A stretch of 64,000 nt of DNA, from contig NC_057385.1 of assembly GCF_016906535.1 (NCBI RefSeq), positions 1,984,001-2,048,000 of the forward strand, read 5' to 3'. A program made the position numbers and the translations under genes. Positions 36,032-46,984 of the stretch are shown here, piece by piece (positions within the stretch are counted from its first letter, which is position 1; every line of letters begins with the position of its first letter). The stretch comes from Rhizoctonia solani. Its lineage: Eukaryota; Basidiomycota; Agaricomycetes; Cantharellales; Ceratobasidiaceae. The notes under the pieces were generated by a model that saw nothing but the letters and a program-made list of their open reading frames with translations, was not told the origin of the DNA and searched no databases.

Positions 36032-39000
36032 GTCAACTTGCCTTCGTCAAGAGATTCGTCACCGCCAACCCCCACCGAACCCACTGAATTTGCCGCTCGA
36101 GCTGCGCAACCCCGATCTCTGCTCCAGCGGATTTCAGCTGTTCCTGACACAGCGATGCGGGCGATTGCAACTCCTGAGCTCAAGGAGTCTACCAATGTAG
36201 TTCCTTCAACCCTGCATCCTACAGCATCGCCTGGCCTGCGCTCACCTGCTACCGCACCGACTGAAACATCTACCGCTAAAACTGTGGGACCAGCCCCGAC
36301 TAGGACCAAACGTGTTGCGGCTGAGAAATCCCAAAGGGCTACCAAGCTCGCTACATTGGCATATGCGGATGAATCGGAACTCACTGACGTTGATCCGGAA
36401 GACACGCCAGAGCACTCTGAATCTCAGACAACGACAAATAATCAGGCTGGCGATGCCCCCATTCTACCTACCCCACCTCGCACTCGTGCTCGAGTCCGAC
36501 AAATGAAGCCAGTTGGGAAAACGCTAGTTCCTTCCACTCCTACCGCAGATGAACTCCCAGAGGTGTATTCGCCTCCAGACCTTCCATCACCTTCGCCCAG
36601 ACCGGCAAGGAAACGCAAACTTGTCGGCGACGATCCTTTCGAACTTCCACCTCTTAGTCTCCAGCGCCCAGCTAAGCAGAAAAAGACGACGAATGTAAAC
36701 GTTGTCTCGAGCTCCCAGCGCATCCAACCGCGCCGCACTACTGCTATTCGCGCAAGGGTCAAGTATGGGGCAGTCTCAAAACGGATGCAAGTATCGTCGC
36801 CTATCGAGTCGATACATTCTGCAGATACTGAAGCAGGTTCCTCTCCGCACGCGGCTCCTGTTTTTCCGCGAAGGAAGAACCCCAAGGCCACTTTGATCGA
36901 TAATAAGACCACAGCCCGAATTCGAAGCCGATTAGACAAGAGCGAAGATTGTGGTCTGCCAAAGCGTCAGACGCGAGCCAGTGCTACAAATGCGAAACTT
37001 AAGCTCGTGGATACTGTCGAAGAGGCCAGGACTTCACAAAACAAGGACGCCGAGCAGTGTGTAACCAATAACGCCAAGCTCAAGCCAATAGAAGCATCGG
37101 AGCCACCAAAGGTCAAGATACACGATATCCTCGGAACTACTTATTTGCTGATTGGCCATTTATCATCTCATAGCGGAAACGGGGACGTCCACCGAAGAAT
37201 AAACTGGCTCAGAAGCCAGTGGAATTATTAGAGGCCACAAAGGAGCGAGTCGCCTTGGCTCAACAACCCGATTCTCAACCCGAATATAAGGATCTTAATG
37301 CTTCAGATGAGGCCAGACCTACACATGTCGACGAGAGAGCAGAAATGAAATCAATATACCATACTGATAATCAGGCCGTAGCTACCTCTGCCCAGGAAGA
37401 GATCCCAGAAAGTGCGTCAGTTTGATTGATTCATATGATATCACAAGGACAACGTCTCGTCTATAGATGATGACCTACTCGAACGTCTATCCCAAGCCGC
37501 CAAGAAGGCTCTCAAACCTCTAGCTGTAGATGACCAGTCTACTGGAAGCATACGCCACTCGTCGAACCCAATAAAGACCCCAGAAATTGGAATCGAAATG
37601 GAAGACCCAGATATGAACCCAGAGGTCGTTGACATGCCCGTTCGGGAGTCGGAAACTTGCACTCCTGAGGATACTACATACCAAACACAGGATACAACGA
37701 CTAAACCAGTGGAAAAAGCTAATATCCTCCCGACGAAGGAATTCTCCGATGCTCCTGTAGAGGAAGAATCCCCAAGTGTTACTGCCCCCACCAAGCCGAT
37801 GGCCTGGCGAGTTGATATACACAAGGATTATGCGCCGAAATGCAAGGATCATACGAATGCCATTGGAGGTTCGACAAGAGCTCTGGTTTCTAGGAACGCC
37901 CCGACCGACAGCCTCGACAGTACCCCTGTGGATGCTACTCGTACTAATGAATTTGTAGTTACGCCCGCAAGACCAATCATTACTCGAGCCCAAGAGGCGC
38001 TCTGCCAACAGGATGCAACAGCCATGCCCTTAAAGACTCATAGTGGGGTCTATTTGTCGGCTTCTCGGAAACGCGAGTCTCTCATATTGCCTGAAACTCC
38101 GACTCAGCACCACTATGAGAAGATTACGAAGCGCATACATCCGGATAAAAAACAAGCTGCGATGAAGGGTAGCCCCGTTCAACGAGTGGAAGTACCCCCC
38201 GCCAAATACCAACACCAGACAAAGCTCCCACAGGGGCGTGTCCCTATGGATTCTGTCAACTCACAGGCTGGTATGGAACCTTCCCAAGAATTTACTTCGC
38301 GCCAACCAAATTCAAGTCCAATTCGGCGTCCAAGTGTGTTAGCTTCACGACCTTTGCCCACATCACGACCAATCATCAACTCTCATCTGCACGAAGCTTT
38401 GACGTCCGCAAAAATCAAGCATGCGGCAATTACGCGGGTTTTGTTCGATACCGGCGCTCAGCCCAGCCCCAAGTCGGCGCTGGCGTCTCCGCAAAGGCGA
38501 ACGCTCGCCAATGGTACTCGACCAAGTGTATCGTTCCTGGATCCCCCAGTACCGCTCTCTCGACGTGGATCATCTGGCTCTTCAACTGAAGGAGTCCAAA
38601 ACTTCAGTGGGTATCGTATTGACCGAGAGGGGCTAAGGGGAGGACATTCTGCACGTTCTGGAGACTCGATATTGCAAATTGCAGATAAATTGACAGAAAT
38701 TCAGGAGGTGAGTGTATTAGGTTTCATATCTTCCGGAAATTTATCAGTTTTCAGTTGATTGTGTTGAGCCTTGGGGAGAAAGTCCAGAGGATTAACGCCG
38801 ATGCGCGGAAGGCTCACATTGAGTTAACCAAGGGTGTTGTTGAAGAGCTCAGCAAAATGCAAGCCGAGTCGTACGTTAATTTGCTTATTCGGTGAGAATG
38901 GAGCTAATAGTGTGTGCCTATAGGGAGTCTCATCACGAAATTTTACATAAATTTGAGAGCACATTTGCCTCACAAACCCAAGTTCTGTTTGATGGTTTTG

Positions 39001-39143
39001 GTCGTGTTTCCGAATTTGACGATCGCATCAACATTGATATGAAGAATATTCTTACGGCCAACGCCCGCGACGGACAAAGTATTGCTGGGAGCGCGCTGTA
39101 TTTCCAAATCCCTGAGTTGTTCAGTGCACTCCTTGCATCGTAG
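36032..39143 (+). CDS. Large disordered AT-hook protein with C-terminal coiled coil
   Basis: Product of about 950 residues. An AT-hook, RKRGRPPKNK, is formed when an intron at about 37121-37190 is removed (it joins EPPK to the hook). Upstream is a Pro/Ser/Thr-rich disordered region with several basic patches (RTRARVRQMKPVG, RPARKRKLVGDDP). Downstream lies more disorder, then a helical end: DSILQIADKLTEIQE, VQRINADARKAHIELTKGV, HHEILHKFESTFASQ, finishing FQIPELFSALLAS. AT-hooks bind the minor groove of AT-rich DNA, so a chromatin or chromosome role is likely; the helical tail could mediate dimerisation. I do not recognise the orthologue. The first exon was not resolved: 36032 is an acceptor site, and an ATG at 35973 would need one extra base to fit. 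Confidence 0.6.
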
Positions 39144-39482
39144 TTATGCCACCTACGGAATGAAGCTATGCTATTTTATGATTTTCATCAGCTCAAGTCA
39201 AATAAATAATGATGGGTGAATTAAACAACTGTATTCTGACACAAGAGCATCGTACTTGCAGTAAGTCATGAGAAGTCCTAGTAAAGAGGTATTCACGACC
39301 GTGTCCCTCGAGAAGCACAACAAGTTATTGCATCACCTCAAGGACGCTACGGACAGTGGGTATAGAAAAAGTGTACAAACCCAAAACACAGGAAACCATT
39401 CAAGAGAAAAACGAACGCAAATGTTACCAACCACCAGGGATATTTGAAAACTTAAACAAATTTACTGGGGAATAATCGCCCA
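39144..39482. other. Intergenic between convergent genes
   Basis: Lies between the stops of the AT-hook gene (plus) and the secreted barwin-like gene (minus). Probably two 3' UTRs. Nothing else seen. Confidence 0.35.
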
Positions 39483-40697
39483 CTACTGGCCGCCGTTAGC
39501 GACTACAGCCATCTTGCCGAGCGCAAGCATAACCTGGTTCGCGTCAGCCAGGTTGGAAGCAGCACCGGAGCCACTGTTGTTTCCTGGTCCAGAGGCCAAA
39601 CCGGAAGTGGTTGGGGCCGGAGCTGAAACTGAAACTGAACCTGAACTTGAACTTGAAGGACCCGCAGAGGATTGGGTGGCAGTGACCTGAGCGCTTGTGG
39701 AAACTGCGACCGACGAGCTAACAGAAGTAGTAGACTCGGTGGTGCTTGTGCTCGTGCTCGAGGTACTCGAGGGGGTGCTGGTTGGTGTGTAGCTTGTCGA
39801 AGTTGTGCTAGGTTCATGAGAAGTGGTTGGCTCTGGAGGCGGGGTCGAAGTAGTGGTTCTCCTCTTGGTACTGGTTGTCTTGGGCTCTTCCCAAGTCGTG
39901 GTTGGTTCCGGTTTCCAAGTCGTGGTTGGTTCGGGCGAAGGCTCAGGTTTCCAAGTTGTAGTAGGTGGAGGAGGGTCGGGCTTCTTGCTCGTGGTAGGTT
40001 TGGGGTCGTCGCCGCCGTCGGCAAAGCCTGAGAAATAGATCAGACATTGATTAAGAAGAAGAGGCAGGTACTCACTCCAAGTCATCTGGAATACTCCATC
40101 ACTAGTGGGAGCGAAAAACTCGAACAAACCCTGCGACAAGTCCAGCGAACCGTGACTACAGGTCGGGCACTATGGTATTGCTGTAAGTGCCTTGTGCAAA
40201 AGTAGCAAAGTAATGCCACTTACCTCGTCCACAATTGTTGCGTAGTGACATTTGCCTTTACCACAAATATTGATGCCTTTAAAACAATTGGGGCCAGGAT
40301 ATCCACCTCCATATTGCTGTCAAAGTGATCAATTTTCACAGAAACAAGTCTTGCAGTGAATTTAACATACTGCAGAGTTCAAAGCAACAATCTAAAAGAA
40401 GAATAAGTAACAGAACCGTGCACTATTAAAACGAACTTACGAAATCGCCAGGGTTATTATACTGCCCACACCTGAAAGCACCCATAGGTATTAAATAAGT
40501 ACCAACGTATGATAAATATTTGAGGTTACATACGCTCCCATCCCAGTTTGATAGTAGGTTGCAGTTCCAGAGAAACGCTTCTGGAGATTCGAACGGTCAA
40601 CGTGGTGATGAGACCTGGCATGCAAACTATGACCATGGTCGGCAGCAACTGCAGCGACCAAAGATGCTGTAACAGCAAGTGTGCCAAAGAATAACAT
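39483..40697 (-). CDS. Secreted DPBB (barwin/expansin-like) protein with Ser/Thr-rich tail
   Basis: Starts with a signal peptide (MLFFGTLAVTASLVAAVAAD), then a His-rich linker ending in a KR processing-like site (NLQKRFSGTATYY). A double-psi beta-barrel domain follows: ATYYQTGMGACGQYNNPGDF after splicing, VALNSAQYGGGYPGPNCFKG, GKGKCHYATIVDECPTC, SHGSLDLSQGLFEFF and GVFQMTW. The conserved Cys pairs and the DLS motif match RlpA/expansin/loosenin-type fungal proteins, which bind or loosen wall polysaccharides without known catalysis. After it comes about 190 residues of Thr/Ser/Pro repeats (TTTWKPEP-type units), probably O-mannosylated, then a weakly hydrophobic end that could be a GPI signal. 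Five small introns split the N-terminal half. Confidence 0.8.
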
Positions 40698-41206
40698 CGA
40701 AAAGAATGTGAAGAAAGAGTGTGTGGGCTTGAAAGCCGGTACAGGGGCAAGGTGACCAGATGCGGGAGAAAGTGGACGAAATCAAGGCCAACCTGAAATC
40801 GAACCCCCCAAAATCCTGTTGCCAGCCCGAGTCACGTGTCAGGGCGACCTCAGGGTCATGTCACGTGTCCCTGTGCCTGCAAACGCGAATCCCCGCGATG
40901 AATGTCACGGACATCACATCCTCACGCTCCTTTGGTGGGCGGAAGCGTTCATGGGGCGAAGAGCAATGTGAACCTCCCAAGGTCAGAGTGCTGCTAGTTT
41001 GTTTGGTTTGACTTGACTCTTGAATAGAAGCGTATATCGCATACCTGGATACGCGAAAGCCCACTAGTCGCAGAGCTAGACTATCCGATCATACAACAAG
41101 TACAGAGCATCACATTAGGAACTTGTGTGGAACAAAATGACGTCCAAATGGTGAGCCACCCAATGGAGACTATAGACCGCTCATAGCTAATCGAGCGCCA
41201 TAGATC
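40698..41206. other. Divergent upstream region of the secreted protein gene
   Basis: A 509-bp gap between diverging genes. It holds two CACGTG-like E-box cores on the plus strand (TCACGTGTC near 40832 and again near 40860) in the likely promoter of the secreted protein gene. No coding content was recognised. Confidence 0.3.
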
Positions 41207-41473
41207 ATGGACGAGCCTACACGACCAATGTTCCTTCCACCTTCACCTGTCTCTCGCTCTGTGTCACCGCCTGCTATTCGTAGCGATCCTACTGTTGCAC
41301 TGTCTGAAATATCGAGACCATTAAAAGCCACCGGAACAGCACCCGACTCGGCTCGGTCATTAGATCCGGTTCAAGTGGGCTCTAGCGCTAAAAAGCGGTT
41401 CGCCATAGGACCCCGTACCAATTGTCAAAAGTGCTTGGCTCGTGAACCTGGACATTATGGACACTGGTTATGA
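41207..41473 (+). CDS. Small protein with C-terminal CxxC..HxxH motif
   Basis: Single-exon frame of 88 residues. The N-terminal two thirds is Pro/Ser-rich and disordered. The end reads FAIGPRTNCQKCLAREPGHYGHW, quoted in parts: GPRTNCQKC then GHYGHW. The CxxC and HxxH spacing suggests a small metal-binding tail, and similar tails occur in small uncharacterised basidiomycete proteins as far as I recall. Start chosen at the first in-frame ATG; an upstream ATG at 41137 cannot be spliced into this frame by the GT..AG pairs present. Function unknown. Confidence 0.5.
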   Translation: MDEPTRPMFLPPSPVSRSVSPPAIRSDPTVALSEISRPLKATGTAPDSARSLDPVQVGSSAKKRFAIGPRTNCQKCLAREPGHYGHWL

Positions 41474-41619
41474 TGCCACCCACACGCTCTGTTAGCTTTA
41501 TCTGACTTATTACCGCCTAGCTTCCTGTTTTACTATACGATAGATTAATCAATCATATTTATGACTGTAATTCCAGAATCAATTGATCGAACTCGCTTAG
41601 TTCGTTTCTGAACCTGGCC

Positions 41620-42445
41620 TCAATTTCCATCGCTCTCTGCTGGTCCTGCATCCGCTTTCAGCTTGGCCTTTTTCTTAGCCTTTTTCGCTCGCTGCCGCTT
41701 TTTCGCCCGAACTTTCTCTTGTTGGACTTCTACCTTTGACAGACCAGGGTTTGCAAGTTGATCCAACTGGTAATTGAATGTCATCTTCACAGGCACAACA
41801 AAAACCAGAATTCTGAACTGTACCTTATCAACCATTATCTTTCGAGCAATCTTTCGATTCTGTTCACGCGATCGCGTTGCTTGACATTGTACTCTGATAC
41901 CGGTTGGACGATGTATCAGGGAGACGCTACTTGACGTTTTATTGATGGCCTGTCCCCCCGGACCACTTCCTTCATGCATGCTCGTGAATAGCTTTACTTG
42001 AAGTTGAAGGATATTTAACTCACCCCTCACGAACATCTCCTCCAAGTCCTCTTCCCTCAACTCAGGTATCATTCGCGCCCGATGAGCAGCCATTAACTTG
42101 CCACGCGATATGTACCTTGGGCTCTGCATAACATCCGACGCGTCGCTCCTTTCTACCGGTAGTTCCTCCTCTTCTATCGATTCAATGCTTTCATGTTCCA
42201 AGCTCAGAGGCAGAGATTCGCCGAACTCAACTCCTGTAGAACCCATATCATGGGTGTGGTTTTCATCGAGTGGATCCTGTCTCTCGTCTCTCCTATGTGG
42301 TACCTGTCTTTGAGTTGATTGTAGAGAATCTGAATAGTTTCGCCATGGCACCGCCAAACCCAGCGTATTCTTTGAGCGAAGCGCACGGGGCAAGATTCCG
42401 GGGGCTATATGCGTGCTTGGTTTTAGTGTGCAGGCTCACATGCAT
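41620..42445 (-). CDS. Mitochondrial class-I release factor-like protein (GGQ domain)
   Basis: Carries the peptidyl-tRNA hydrolysis loop [16 protein letters not shown] followed by [20 protein letters not shown], the core of RF-1-type domain proteins of the C12orf65/MTRFR class, which release stalled mitochondrial translation. There is no codon-recognition domain. The C-terminus is a Lys/Arg/Ala-rich tail ([16 protein letters not shown]) typical of ribosome-rescue factors. One intron near 41765-41824 joins DK to LDQLANPG. The long frame lacks an ATG at its start; an ATG at 42445 followed by a 35-nt intron would enter it if the C-run near 42399-42403 had one more C, giving an Arg-rich presequence ([15 protein letters not shown]). 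Start is therefore uncertain. Confidence 0.8.
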
Positions 42446-42754
42446 TGTGAAGCAATTTACCGGCTCTCAGCCCCAGTAACCGATTCCGACATGTTACTAC
42501 AAAAGGAGCCAGAAGAATGACCATCATGAATGTGGAAGATTATTGCGGTGGTTATTAAGACAGACTATTGCACATCCGGCGCTTATGGGTTTCTATTGAA
42601 AGTTTGAAATAGTGTCTTCTAGATGTCAACCAATCAATATGTGCATATTCTATATGCGGTTGGACTACATAGCATTTTAAGCAGAGAAGCGCTGTATATA
42701 AATGTGAGGGACACAATATGATGTAAAATAAATATTTTATCAACACTCTTTCTT

Positions 42755-44280
42755 CTAAACTTTTTCTGTGCGCACAATCTTTTCACGGTCCCTCCTCTCT
42801 TCACCTAGCGTACTACCCTCAATCTCAAATCCCCCCTGCGGGCCATACGAACTAAACTCCTCTCTCGAATCGCGCAAAAGACTGTGGGCAATCTTTATTC
42901 TTCCCCGAGTTGACCTGATAAGATTCTTTTGTTGGGGTGTGAGGGCCTGGCCTTTAACGGTGAGATGAAAAGCCCATAAACGCATTTTGACAACCTCCAG
43001 TTGAACTTCGGGGAGCCTTGAATCGAGCCACAGCGCCTGTCCCATCTCCCATTGCAGTTCTACTCGGTTCTTCGGTGTCCTCTTTCTCAGTATCCTCAAC
43101 ACCATATCTAAGGAAGCGAAGCTGTTGAGTTGTAAAATATACTTGCAAGATACGACTGGATGGGACCTGTCCTCGGTTACCTGCAGGTCTTGAGCTAGTC
43201 GCTCGAGATAAGTGATCGCCCTGGATACACGGTAGTAAACATTTTCGACCCGGCTCAGGAAGCGTTCAATCTTCCAAATAACGGACTCCTGCCTGGAATA
43301 TGCCGCAACAATGGAAAGGTTTTCCAATAAGACTGAATGGGGTGTAGGTTCTCCGCTACCAACTTTGTGAGGAGCAGCTGAAATTTTACAGGTAAGCGCA
43401 AAACTAAGAAACCAGCACGATTACTTACCAAGTTGAGGTGGCTGAATCGTCGACTCAAGACCGACGTCGCCCGAGTTGACATTCTTAGCCCCATCCACAA
43501 AGAAGTTCTTGGCCCATTCTTCTTGCAGTGACTCTTCAGTGCGTCCAGGTCGCACTCGGTGGAAATTATCTCGTAGAGCTGCTACTTCCTTACTCAGGTC
43601 CTGCATTCGTATCACAATACCACTGAGCGAGTCTTGGATTTGAATGTGCAGCGCTCTGTTCTCAGTTTCAAAGAGTTGGATTTGGATGAGCAACCTCTTG
43701 ACCACCCAAAGTTGCACAGCCAAGATGCGCGACTCGAGCCAAATCGCAGTATTATGCTCGTATGTTGTACGTTCTTGCCCTTTTGGAGTGTTGTCGGATA
43801 TCGCCTGCAGCAATGCTTGCAGGGAGCTGATAGTATCGAGTTGAAGAATATACTTGCAATGTACGAGTGGATGAAGCCTGTCTTTTTCGACATTTAGCAG
43901 CTTCGCTGCACTATCGAGTGCTTCAACTTGATCATCCATACTACTTTGGATTTTAAGTAGCTTTTCCTGAAATTTTGTGATTTTTTGGGCTGCAGTTCGC
44001 ACAGTAGGTTTATTCGGTATTGGTAAAGCACCCCCTTCCGGCGCTCGTTTGCTTCGAGCCTGTTTGATTGCTTGCTAGTAGATAGATCCACGTTTCCCAA
44101 TCAAAGAAGTGAATGATACGTACATAGTGGTTTAGATTCACTCTTAGTGCTTGATCGCCCCTGTGCACGAACGAATAACCCCAAAACACTACTATCGTGA
44201 GGACTCGGGGATGTGCTATATTTACGAGCTTGGGTTGGCAGCAGGTAGTGTAGATATATGATATCTCGTTGCATGTTTGC
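42755..44280 (-). CDS. Uncharacterised helical protein with internal duplication (helical protein A)
   Basis: Not recognised. Two large exons joined by an intron at about 43384-43433 (QPPQL to AAPHKVGSGEPTP). Each exon contains one copy of a helical unit: copy 1 KDRLHPLVHCKYILQLDTIS...IWLESRILAVQLWVVKRLL, copy 2 EDRSHPVVSCKYILQLNSFA...LWLDSRLPEVQLEVVKMRL. The order and spacing are conserved (about 75 residues between landmarks), so this is an internal duplication. The rest is mostly alpha-helical and charged. No signal peptide or transmembrane segment. A further exon (KRAPEGGALPIPNKP, ending upstream near 44150-44280) probably precedes; its start codon was not found. Resembles the neighbouring gene at 44584-46297. 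Confidence 0.6.
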
Positions 44281-44583
44281 AACTAGATTAACTATAGGAG
44301 GACGAGGCTGAATTCGAGAGCATTGAGCAACTACGGTTGTACAATGTCGTAGGCCAACGTGACAGTTTGAGTACATGCAGCTTCAGACTTTCCAATGGAG
44401 GTTTGGACTATTGTAGGGTTGGTTGTTGGCGTTTAGTTTGAAGCCTAAAAGTTGGTAATAGGCGCCGGATTAGGTAGTTTTAGTATGAGACATAGGCATG
44501 TCACCTAACTTATATACACGTTTGAATAGACAATGTATAATTAGTAAGTACATCAAGAAGCACACAACTTCCAAAATTCAGAT

Positions 44584-46297
44584 TTATTCGTCAAGAATCA
44601 AAACAGTATTGACCGCGTCGTTCGTCGACTTTGGGTCTTTGGTGTAGTGCGACTTGGGTCGACCACGGTCACCACGGGAGCTTCGTATCCTAAATTCACT
44701 TTTCTCCAAGGAGTTGTGCCTTGTACTAGTTCTTTCGGATCCCCTGGTCCTAGGCTCTGGAAACTCGAATTCTGACTGCACCTCTTCGCAGAGCAACACT
44801 GAAGCCTCTCGAACACCTTCAATGTCATACTTCATCCTCCTCTCCAGCCTCCATGCAAGATCACAAATAATCACCAGTTCCACCCTGGCATCAAAAAATA
44901 GCTTCATCCTATCGGGACCAAGATCCCAGGTGCCTAGTTCCCCCCACGCGTATTGTTCAAGGTGTCTATCAGCAGTCACAGCTCGACCCGCTAGTTCCTC
45001 CACAAGAGCAAGTCGATCCGACATGACGTCCGCCCACTCGGACCAGCTCGCATACGTGGCCTTGCCGGCTATAAGCGTCAACTGATCCTCGGAAACGTCT
45101 GTCAGCAAGTTCACTCCTGCCTAGCCTCGCACAACGCCAAAACCTTGTCATCATCTCTAGAATGTAATGCAATCATTTGGTCGAGTATTGAGGTGAAACT
45201 ATTCATGTGTAGTCGAATGGCGTTGAACACCTTTTGACCCCGGGCAAATAGTTTTCGGCGCCACCTTTTAGCACGGTCTAGGTCATCATCTTGCTGAGCC
45301 TTGGTGACGGTTTTCACAACGCTCGGAAACTCTTCGTAATGGCGTATTCGTCGATAGGCCTTCCTAGTCACTTTTACTAATAATGCATGAGACCAAGACT
45401 TAAGCAAGCGGGGAAGATAAGCACCCACTGTCAGAAGGCGATAGCCCAAGGCCAACGATCGCATCGTCCACTCGCTTCCCAGCGACCCCGGCATCGAATC
45501 GTCCCTCCATCTGCTTCCTAAGCTCCATAATACACGACCCCCTCAAAGATTTCTCCATATCTTCCACCAACGTCCGCGCACTCTCCAGTCTGGGTCCATT
45601 GTCCTCCAAGTCTTGGATACACTCCTGGGCATAACTGATGTCTTGCATTGCTTCCCTTAGCGCACTGAACATTGGGGTAAGCAGAGAAGGGGATATAGTG
45701 CGTGACTTGACGACGCCTTGGAGGCCCCGTTTGATCATAAGCATTCGCCACTGAATCGCTTGAAGTTGTTCGGAAGCATTGTCGGGTCTACGTGTACCGG
45801 GTGCGGGAGTCTCGATGAGTTGAGCGATGGCTTTTCGTACTTCGGGTGTATGCAATATAGTTTCTGTCCGCACAGCGTTTGTATGTTTTGCGGCGCTCTG
45901 CAGGAACCGTATGTACTGTTGTAGCTGTACGGGAGGACCCACAAAATGAGTGCTGCACTTGGGGGAAATGGGTATCTGATCGAGCAAGAGGTCTACGAGT
46001 GGTCGTGCGGGTGCAGAGTTTGACGAAGGTGGATAAAGTCTGTCGTGCATCTCGGTTGCAAGAAACTCCATTCTCGCAACTAGTGTGGCCAGTTTGTCTT
46101 CCACAAGCGTGCGCTCAGTCGTGCGTTCTCGACCTGTAGGGGAAGCCAACACCCGACGGTTCACTTGGAGCAGCCTATTCCGTAGCGATTGGACCCGTAT
46201 ACGGTCGTATTTTTCTTCAGTGTCTACCTCTTCTTGTTGATTTTCCGAGTTCCAATTCGGAGGAGGAGAGGACGATGATGAGGCTGTAGAGTATGAT
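44584..46297 (-). CDS. Uncharacterised helical protein, likely paralogue of neighbour (helical protein B)
   Basis: Not recognised. Frame starts after an acceptor at 46298 (SYSTASSSSSPPPNWNSENQ), runs through helical blocks (RTLVEDKLATLVARMEFLAT, LQAIQWRMLMIKRGLQGVV, MQDISYAQECIQDLEDNG) and, after an intron (about 45374-45431), KVTRKAYRRIRHYEEFPSVV. Near 45118 the frame must shift by one base (CEARQE to VNLLTDVSEDQ); the tail then runs through WSEWADVMSDRLALVEELAG to VNTVLILDE. The pattern of blocks parallels helical protein A (for example ILAVQLWVVKRLLIQ in A and LQAIQWRMLMIKRGLQ in B). No in-frame ATG lies at the start: an ATG at 46392, inside the end of MZM1, could serve if the intron 46298-46369 is removed. 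Confidence 0.5.
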
Positions 46298-46365
46298 CTT
46301 TTGATGCATAAATCAATATATTAGATTCTCGTTCTGTATTACATGCGGGGGAGGGTTCCCCGATC

Positions 46366-46984
46366 TCACCGTGTCGGGTTGGATCCCACCATATGTCTCA
46401 AAGAACGAGGAGGCAGTGGTGCAACTGCATTTGGGTCTTCTCCGCACTTGGTTCGGGGTGTCCCTCTAGCTGGGCGCGAGTACGGAGCTTTGACCCCTTC
46501 ATTTGAACCAAGTTCGGTATCAGGTGTCATTCTTAATTCTGGAGCAAACGGAATTTAATAAGTTACAAGGTGCGAATAGTACGAACAAGTTGGGACACTC
46601 ACTCCAAGTAGCATCTTCTCCTTCCTTCTCTTTCACTCCCTGAACCACATTCTTCTTCAAAACATCGGCCACTTCGAACGCATGTTTTACTCGAGCTTCG
46701 TATTCGACTGGATCAGCCTCCTGTTGTCCCGCGACCGTTTCCGTGCGGACTTTGTCTCTAAATGCTGAAATCCATTTAACCATCAAGCTTCTCTAAATTG
46801 ACTCGATTCATGCATACCATACAAAACCCGGTCGTCGCCTTGACTCAAATCCTCTATTGAGTTAATTCATTCCCACCAATTAAAGAAAACACATACCAGC
46901 AAACGTCGTCCCCGAAGCTCTGAACAATGATCTGTACGCCGAGCGCGCAGAAGATTTGAGCGCGGGTGTAATAGGAGAAGCCAT
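46366..46984 (-). CDS. MZM1: Complex III assembly factor MZM1/LYRM7
   Basis: Starts MASPITPALKSSARSAYRSL: the LYR-type motif (here AYRSLFRASG) sits at residues 15-25, as in LYRM proteins. After two introns come EDLSQGDDRVLYAFRDKVR, then HAFEVADVLKKNVVQGVKEK, then DATW joined to KLRMTPDTELGSNEGV. The block ..L.kNvVQG......Y.L....DTELGdNE is diagnostic of yeast Mzm1 and human LYRM7, which bind and stabilise the Rieske Fe-S protein in the matrix before insertion into complex III. The frame ends SLRHMVGSNPTR-stop at 46366-46368. A GT donor lies two bases before the stop codon reading frame ends, so a spliced alternative is conceivable. Confidence 0.88.

Noticed and set aside
35941..36939. Long minus-strand frames over the AT-hook gene.
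   Set aside because: They mirror the low-complexity Ser/Pro/Thr codons of the plus-strand gene, which has the AT-hook and proper splice sites.
45121..45143. A 23-nt intron in helical protein B.
   Set aside because: Far shorter than other introns here, and a single missing base explains the shift as it does in RSP5.
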